The notes beneath the pieces are model-generated. The model saw only the letters and a program-made list of their open reading frames with translations, did not search any database and was not told the origin of the DNA. From contig DHWT01000094.1 of assembly GCA_002413325.1 (NCBI GenBank), positions 1 to 10,425 on the forward strand: DNA of 10,425 nt. The letters are read 5' to 3'. The translations under genes and the position numbers were made by a program. Shown here piece by piece: positions 8,051 to 10,425 of the stretch. The DNA is from Chitinophagaceae bacterium UBA5175. GTDB lineage: Bacteria; Bacteroidota; Bacteroidia; Chitinophagales; Chitinophagaceae. Positions within the stretch are counted from its first letter, which is position 1. The number at the start of each line of letters is the position of its first letter.

Positions 8051-8134
8051 TGCCCAGAACAGGAATCGAACCTGCACATTGTTGCCAATACCAGATTTTG
8101 AGTCTGACGCGTCTACCAATTCCGCCATCTGGGC
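8051..8134 (-). tRNA. tRNA-Leu (anticodon CAA)
   Basis: The minus strand folds into a class II cloverleaf of 84 nt. The acceptor stem is GCCCAGA with TCTGGGC plus discriminator A at 8051. The D arm is GCG/CGC around AATTGGTAGA (with its flanking G). The anticodon stem TCAGA/TCTGG encloses CTCAAAA with anticodon CAA at 8100-8098, reading UUG codons. The long variable arm (TATTGGCAACAATGT) is typical of leucine tRNAs, and the T arm is GCAGG-TTCGATT-CCTGT. No 3' CCA is encoded, so it must be added after transcription. A TAnnTTTG promoter lies upstream and a hairpin terminator downstream, so it is probably its own transcription unit. Confidence 0.97.
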
Positions 8135-8157
8135 AGGAGGGAAAGAATATCGGGACG

Positions 8158-8165
8158 CAAATGTA
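8158..8165 (-). promoter_or_regulatory. Bacteroidota -7 box for tRNA-Leu
   Basis: On the minus strand 8165-8158 reads TACATTTG, an exact match to the Bacteroidota sigma-70 -7 consensus TAnnTTTG. It lies 23 bp upstream of the first tRNA base and downstream of the hydrolase stop codon at 8204, so it would drive the tRNA alone. A TTGG at 8195-8192 is the nearest -33-like element, but its 26-bp spacing is somewhat long. Confidence 0.6.
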
Positions 8166-8203
8166 AGGATTTGGCCCTATTTATTTCCATCTGCCAACCG
8201 CAA

Positions 8204-8860
8204 TCATCCATTGGCGGATAATAAATTTTCACTTAAGAGCCGGCTGATGATATCTGCCTTGCTGTATACCATCATATGCTGCCCGCCGGCGACGGGTATC
8301 GCCTGCATGCAGGGCCTGTAAGGCAGTATTTTATCGGCCGTACCATGAATATGGAGAAATGATGCAGGCTTCCAGGAATTATCCCAGGAAAACAACTGCT
8401 CCATGGCCCAGCGAAAGAATTTCGGATCGGTGTCCCTTAAAATATTCCTGAGCAGTCTCATTTCTTCCGGCCTGATCGCCCCGAATAAACGGAACAGGAA
8501 ATGATTCGGTTTCAGCAGGAACCCCGCGGGAAACAATTTATACAACCTGGTATTCCCCATAAAAATATAAAATTTCGATACCTCTTTTTTAAAGCAAAAA
8601 CTGGATATGATCACGGTTTGAAGGGGTTTCAGAAATTTCGAAAGCTGAAGGGCAATGATCCCTCCGAAAGAAACCCCGATAAAGGAAAAGGGTTGCGTCA
8701 GGTCAATCTGTTCACTGAGTTTGCGGCAATAATCATCCAACGATTCACCCCGGGTTACCGGCACCCATTCTATGTAATGAATCCTGAAAGATTCCGGAAG
8801 TACCAGTTTCTGAAAAATTCTTTTGTCTGCACCCAGGCCGCTGATAAAATACAGGTTCAT
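8204..8860 (-). CDS. Alpha/beta hydrolase
   Basis: This small cytosolic alpha/beta-hydrolase-fold protein has 218 residues from the chosen start. It opens with MNLYFISGLGADKRIF, in which SGLGAD holds the oxyanion-loop region after the first strand. In the numbering of the longer 224-residue form, the nucleophile elbow is GVSFGG with Ser70, the acid is Asp182 in GTADKILP, and the histidine is His201 in GGQHMMV, so the Ser-Asp-His triad is complete. Between them, residues 100-165 form a helical cap. The substrate cannot be told; family members are esterases, lipases or thioesterase-like enzymes. Met at 8860 is preferred over 8878 because homologues open in this way and a promoter box at 8889-8896 would leave almost no leader for 8878. 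The gene is divergent from the MgtC-like gene and upstream of tRNA-Leu on the same strand. Confidence 0.87.
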   Translation of the reverse strand: MNLYFISGLGADKRIFQKLVLPESFRIHYIEWVPVTRGESLDDYCRKLSEQIDLTQPFSFIGVSFGGIIALQLSKFLKPLQTVIISSFCFKKEVSKFYIFMGNTRLYKLFPAGFLLKPNHFLFRLFGAIRPEEMRLLRNILRDTDPKFFRWAMEQLFSWDNSWKPASFLHIHGTADKILPYRPCMQAIPVAGGQHMMVYSKADIISRLLSENLLSANG

Positions 8861-8888
8861 ATGTGAAAGGGTTACCATGCACGAATAT

Positions 8889-8920
8889 CAAAAATATCCC
8901 CTTACACCCTATTCCTGAAA
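8889..8920 (-). promoter_or_regulatory. Promoter of the hydrolase gene
   Basis: On the minus strand 8896-8889 reads TATTTTTG, an exact TAnnTTTG -7 box, with TTTC (8920-8917) 20 bp further upstream as a near match to the -33 element TTTG. Transcription would start only a few bases before 8878, which supports translation from the ATG at 8860. Confidence 0.5.
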
Positions 8921-8955
8921 CTTAATTAACTTAGACAGATCAAGCAATTATTCCC

Positions 8956-9591
8956 ATGCCTTTACCACCGGATATCATTGAAAAACTGCTGCTTTCCATA
9001 CTGGTCGGAGGCGCCATCGGCGCGGAAAGGGAGTACCGCAGTAAGTCGGCCGGATTCAGAACCCTTACCCTGATCTGTATGGGTTCGGCCCTTTTTACCA
9101 TTTTTTCAGAATATATCGGTGCCGGGGGCAACCCGGACCGGATCGCTTCCAATATTGCAACAGGCATCGGGTTTGTCGGCGCGGGCGTGATTTTCAAAGG
9201 GGATTTCGGCGTGAACGGAATTACGACAGCCGCCATGATCTGGGTGACAGCGGCCCTGGGTATGGGCATTGGCGGGGGTTATGAATGGGTGGCAGTCATC
9301 GCCTGTGGCATGATCCTGATGATGCTCTTATTGTTTGGTTTTGTGGAAAATTATATTGACCGCCTGAATCAAATGAGAAACTACCGGATCGTAAGTGATT
9401 TCAGGGAAGAGACCATGCACCGCTTTGAACAACGCTTTAAAGAACATCACCTGAAATTTAAAAGGGGCCGGGAAATCAAATCCGGCGATACCCTGACGGG
9501 TGAATGGTTCGTCCGGGGATCCCAAAAAAATCACCTGGCATGTATCCACCGGATGCTGCATGACGCCGAAGTGCAACGTTTTGAATATTAA
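8956..9591 (+). CDS. MgtC/SapB family inner-membrane protein
   Basis: This 211-residue protein has the full MgtC/SapB core: GGAIGAEREY (18-27), KSAGFRT (30-36), GSALFT (43-48), a segment with NIATGIGFVGAGVI (66-79) and GITTAAMIW (88-96), followed by the glycine-rich membrane helix (about 100-107) and a last helix (about 111-131). The membrane part is followed by a soluble tail of about 75 residues, which in the family often forms a small regulatory domain. MgtC of Salmonella supports growth at low magnesium and inside macrophages by modulating the F-type ATP synthase. Most environmental homologues have no assigned role, and a magnesium function is not shown here. The ATG at 8956 fits the family start; no Shine-Dalgarno sequence or clear promoter box precedes it. 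It is divergent from the hydrolase (95 bp between starts), and its stop overlaps that of the SDR gene on the other strand by 4 bp. Confidence 0.92.
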   Translation: MPLPPDIIEKLLLSILVGGAIGAEREYRSKSAGFRTLTLICMGSALFTIFSEYIGAGGNPDRIASNIATGIGFVGAGVIFKGDFGVNGITTAAMIWVTAALGMGIGGGYEWVAVIACGMILMMLLLFGFVENYIDRLNQMRNYRIVSDFREETMHRFEQRFKEHHLKFKRGREIKSGDTLTGEWFVRGSQKNHLACIHRMLHDAEVQRFEY

Positions 9592-10373
9592 AAAGCCGGC
9601 GTGCGACCGCCGTCAACCGTTATATTCGCCCCGTTCACATAGGAGGCAGCCGGGGAAGCGAGAAAGGCAACCAGGCTGGCAATCTCTTCCGGTTTTCCAA
9701 AACGTTTCATGGGAATTGTTTCTTTCAATTGTGCTTCCACTTCCAGGTAATCCTTTTTAACCGAAGCAGCCGTATGTTTCATCAGGTCAGTCAGTCGCTG
9801 TGTTTCGGTTAATCCGGGAAGAATATTATTGACGGTTATATGGTAGCGGCCGATCTCATTGGCCAGGGTCTTGGCCCAGGAAGCCACCGCCAGCCGGATC
9901 GTATTGGACACTCCAAGATTGGCCAGGGGTGTTTTAACGGAAGTTGAAATGATATTGATGATCCTTCCATAACCGGCTTCCCGCATGCCGGGAACCACGG
10001 CTCCGGCCAGAATATGATTGCAGACCAGGTGCTGGCGAAAAGCCGATTCAAAGTCCTGCGTGGATGCTTCCAGGATGGGACCGGCTTTCGGCCCGCCGGT
10101 ATTATTGACGAGGATCTCCACGCGCTGCCCTCCCACAATTTTTTTTATGTTTTGTTCCACTGTTGACGGATCTGAAAAATCGGCTGTCATCCATTGATGA
10201 TGCTGGCTTCCCTGTTTCGCCAACTGGCTTACCGCTTCCCGGAGTGCCTCCGGGTTCCGGGCCATGAGTATGCAATTCGCTCCGTTCACTGCCAGTTCCT
10301 TCGCTGCCGCCAGTCCGATGCCCTGGGAACTTCCGCAGACCACGGCGTATTTTCCGGAAAGGGATATGTTCAT
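9588..10373 (-). CDS. Short-chain dehydrogenase/reductase family protein with substituted active site
   Basis: This 261-residue protein has a classical SDR fold. The nucleotide-binding turn is GSSQGIG (14-20); Arg39 after the second strand suggests NADP(H); Asp65 lies in ADFSD; NNTGG (90-94) replaces the usual NNAGG; PGM is at 128-130; NNILPGLTET (182-191) is the PG motif; and the C-terminal VNGANITVDGGRTPAF is typical of FabG-like members. Ser143 is at the catalytic serine position, but the YxxxK motif that should follow at +13 and +17 is replaced by Ser156 and Arg160 (SNTIR). The usual Asn in the preceding helix appears to be His115. I recall a subgroup of FabG-like SDRs with an LxxSNxxR motif, so this is probably a subfamily trait and not damage. 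Reductase activity should not be assumed. The gene is convergent with the MgtC-like gene, with overlapping stops; no Shine-Dalgarno sequence precedes the ATG at 10373. Confidence 0.92.
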   Translation of the reverse strand: MNISLSGKYAVVCGSSQGIGLAAAKELAVNGANCILMARNPEALREAVSQLAKQGSQHHQWMTADFSDPSTVEQNIKKIVGGQRVEILVNNTGGPKAGPILEASTQDFESAFRQHLVCNHILAGAVVPGMREAGYGRIINIISTSVKTPLANLGVSNTIRLAVASWAKTLANEIGRYHITVNNILPGLTETQRLTDLMKHTAASVKKDYLEVEAQLKETIPMKRFGKPEEIASLVAFLASPAASYVNGANITVDGGRTPAF

Positions 10374-10390
10374 GTGTAGTTTTTTATCTT

Positions 10391-10403
10391 CATGAAATTC
10401 ATG
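10391..10403. promoter_or_regulatory. Palindrome upstream of the SDR gene
   Basis: CATGAAATTCATG is a perfect 6+1+6 inverted repeat ending 17 bp before the SDR start codon. The size and place would suit an operator or a leader element. There is no regulator gene in the window to pair it with, so the role is a guess. Confidence 0.35.
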
Positions 10404-10425
10404 TTGACGGTTGACGGTTGACGGT
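10403..10425. repeat. 7-bp tandem repeat (GTTGACG)n running off the window
   Basis: Three complete copies of GTTGACG (10403-10409, 10410-10416, 10417-10423) are followed by GT at the window end, all identical. The array probably continues beyond 10425. It lies in the region upstream of the SDR gene and begins at the last base of the palindrome. The unit is not a multiple of three and is not part of a coding frame seen here. Confidence 0.85.

Noticed and set aside
8051..8134. tRNA-Leu as an integration site for a mobile element
   Set aside because: No integrase and no second copy of the tRNA 3' end were found in the window.
10403..10425. CRISPR array
   Set aside because: The 7-bp units follow each other with no spacers, and no cas gene is present.

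Overview
The window looks like chromosomal DNA from a member of the phylum Bacteroidota, possibly Chitinophagaceae or a relative (the family is a guess). The pointers are a C-terminal type IX secretion (T9SS) sorting signal, a FtsX/MacB-type permease of the form common in that phylum, TAnnTTTG promoter boxes in front of a tRNA and a hydrolase gene, and a lack of clear Shine-Dalgarno sequences.

Positions 1-4658 (minus strand) hold one giant reading frame, open for 1552 codons and cut by the left window edge. It encodes a signal peptide, an IPT/TIG domain, seven DxDGDGxxD blades, five IPT/TIG domains, another IPT/TIG plus seven more blades, a last IPT/TIG, a fibronectin-like domain and the start of a T9SS sorting domain. 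It is a secreted, probably surface-displayed protein of two seven-bladed propellers linked by an immunoglobulin-like stalk. Positions 4659-5046 are an AT-rich divergent intergenic region. Positions 5047-7500 (plus) encode an 817-residue FtsX/MacB-type ABC transporter permease with no ATPase gene beside it here.

Positions 7501-8050 contain no intact gene. They carry an imperfect inverted repeat, a decayed LprI-like (DUF1311) coding remnant with two in-frame TAA codons, and a good intrinsic terminator for the tRNA-Leu(CAA) gene at 8051-8134 (minus).

The right end is compact and more GC-rich: an alpha/beta hydrolase (minus), a divergent MgtC/SapB-family membrane protein (plus), and a short-chain dehydrogenase/reductase homologue (minus) whose stop codon overlaps that of the MgtC-like gene. 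The SDR keeps the Rossmann fold motifs, but Ser and Arg occupy the catalytic Tyr and Lys positions. Upstream of it lie a palindrome and a 7-bp tandem repeat that runs off the window.

The genes do not form one pathway. No CRISPR array, transposase, phage gene or obvious defence system was seen. The most notable items are the duplicated 2 x 7 propeller architecture, the SDR with a substituted active site, and the LprI-like remnant.
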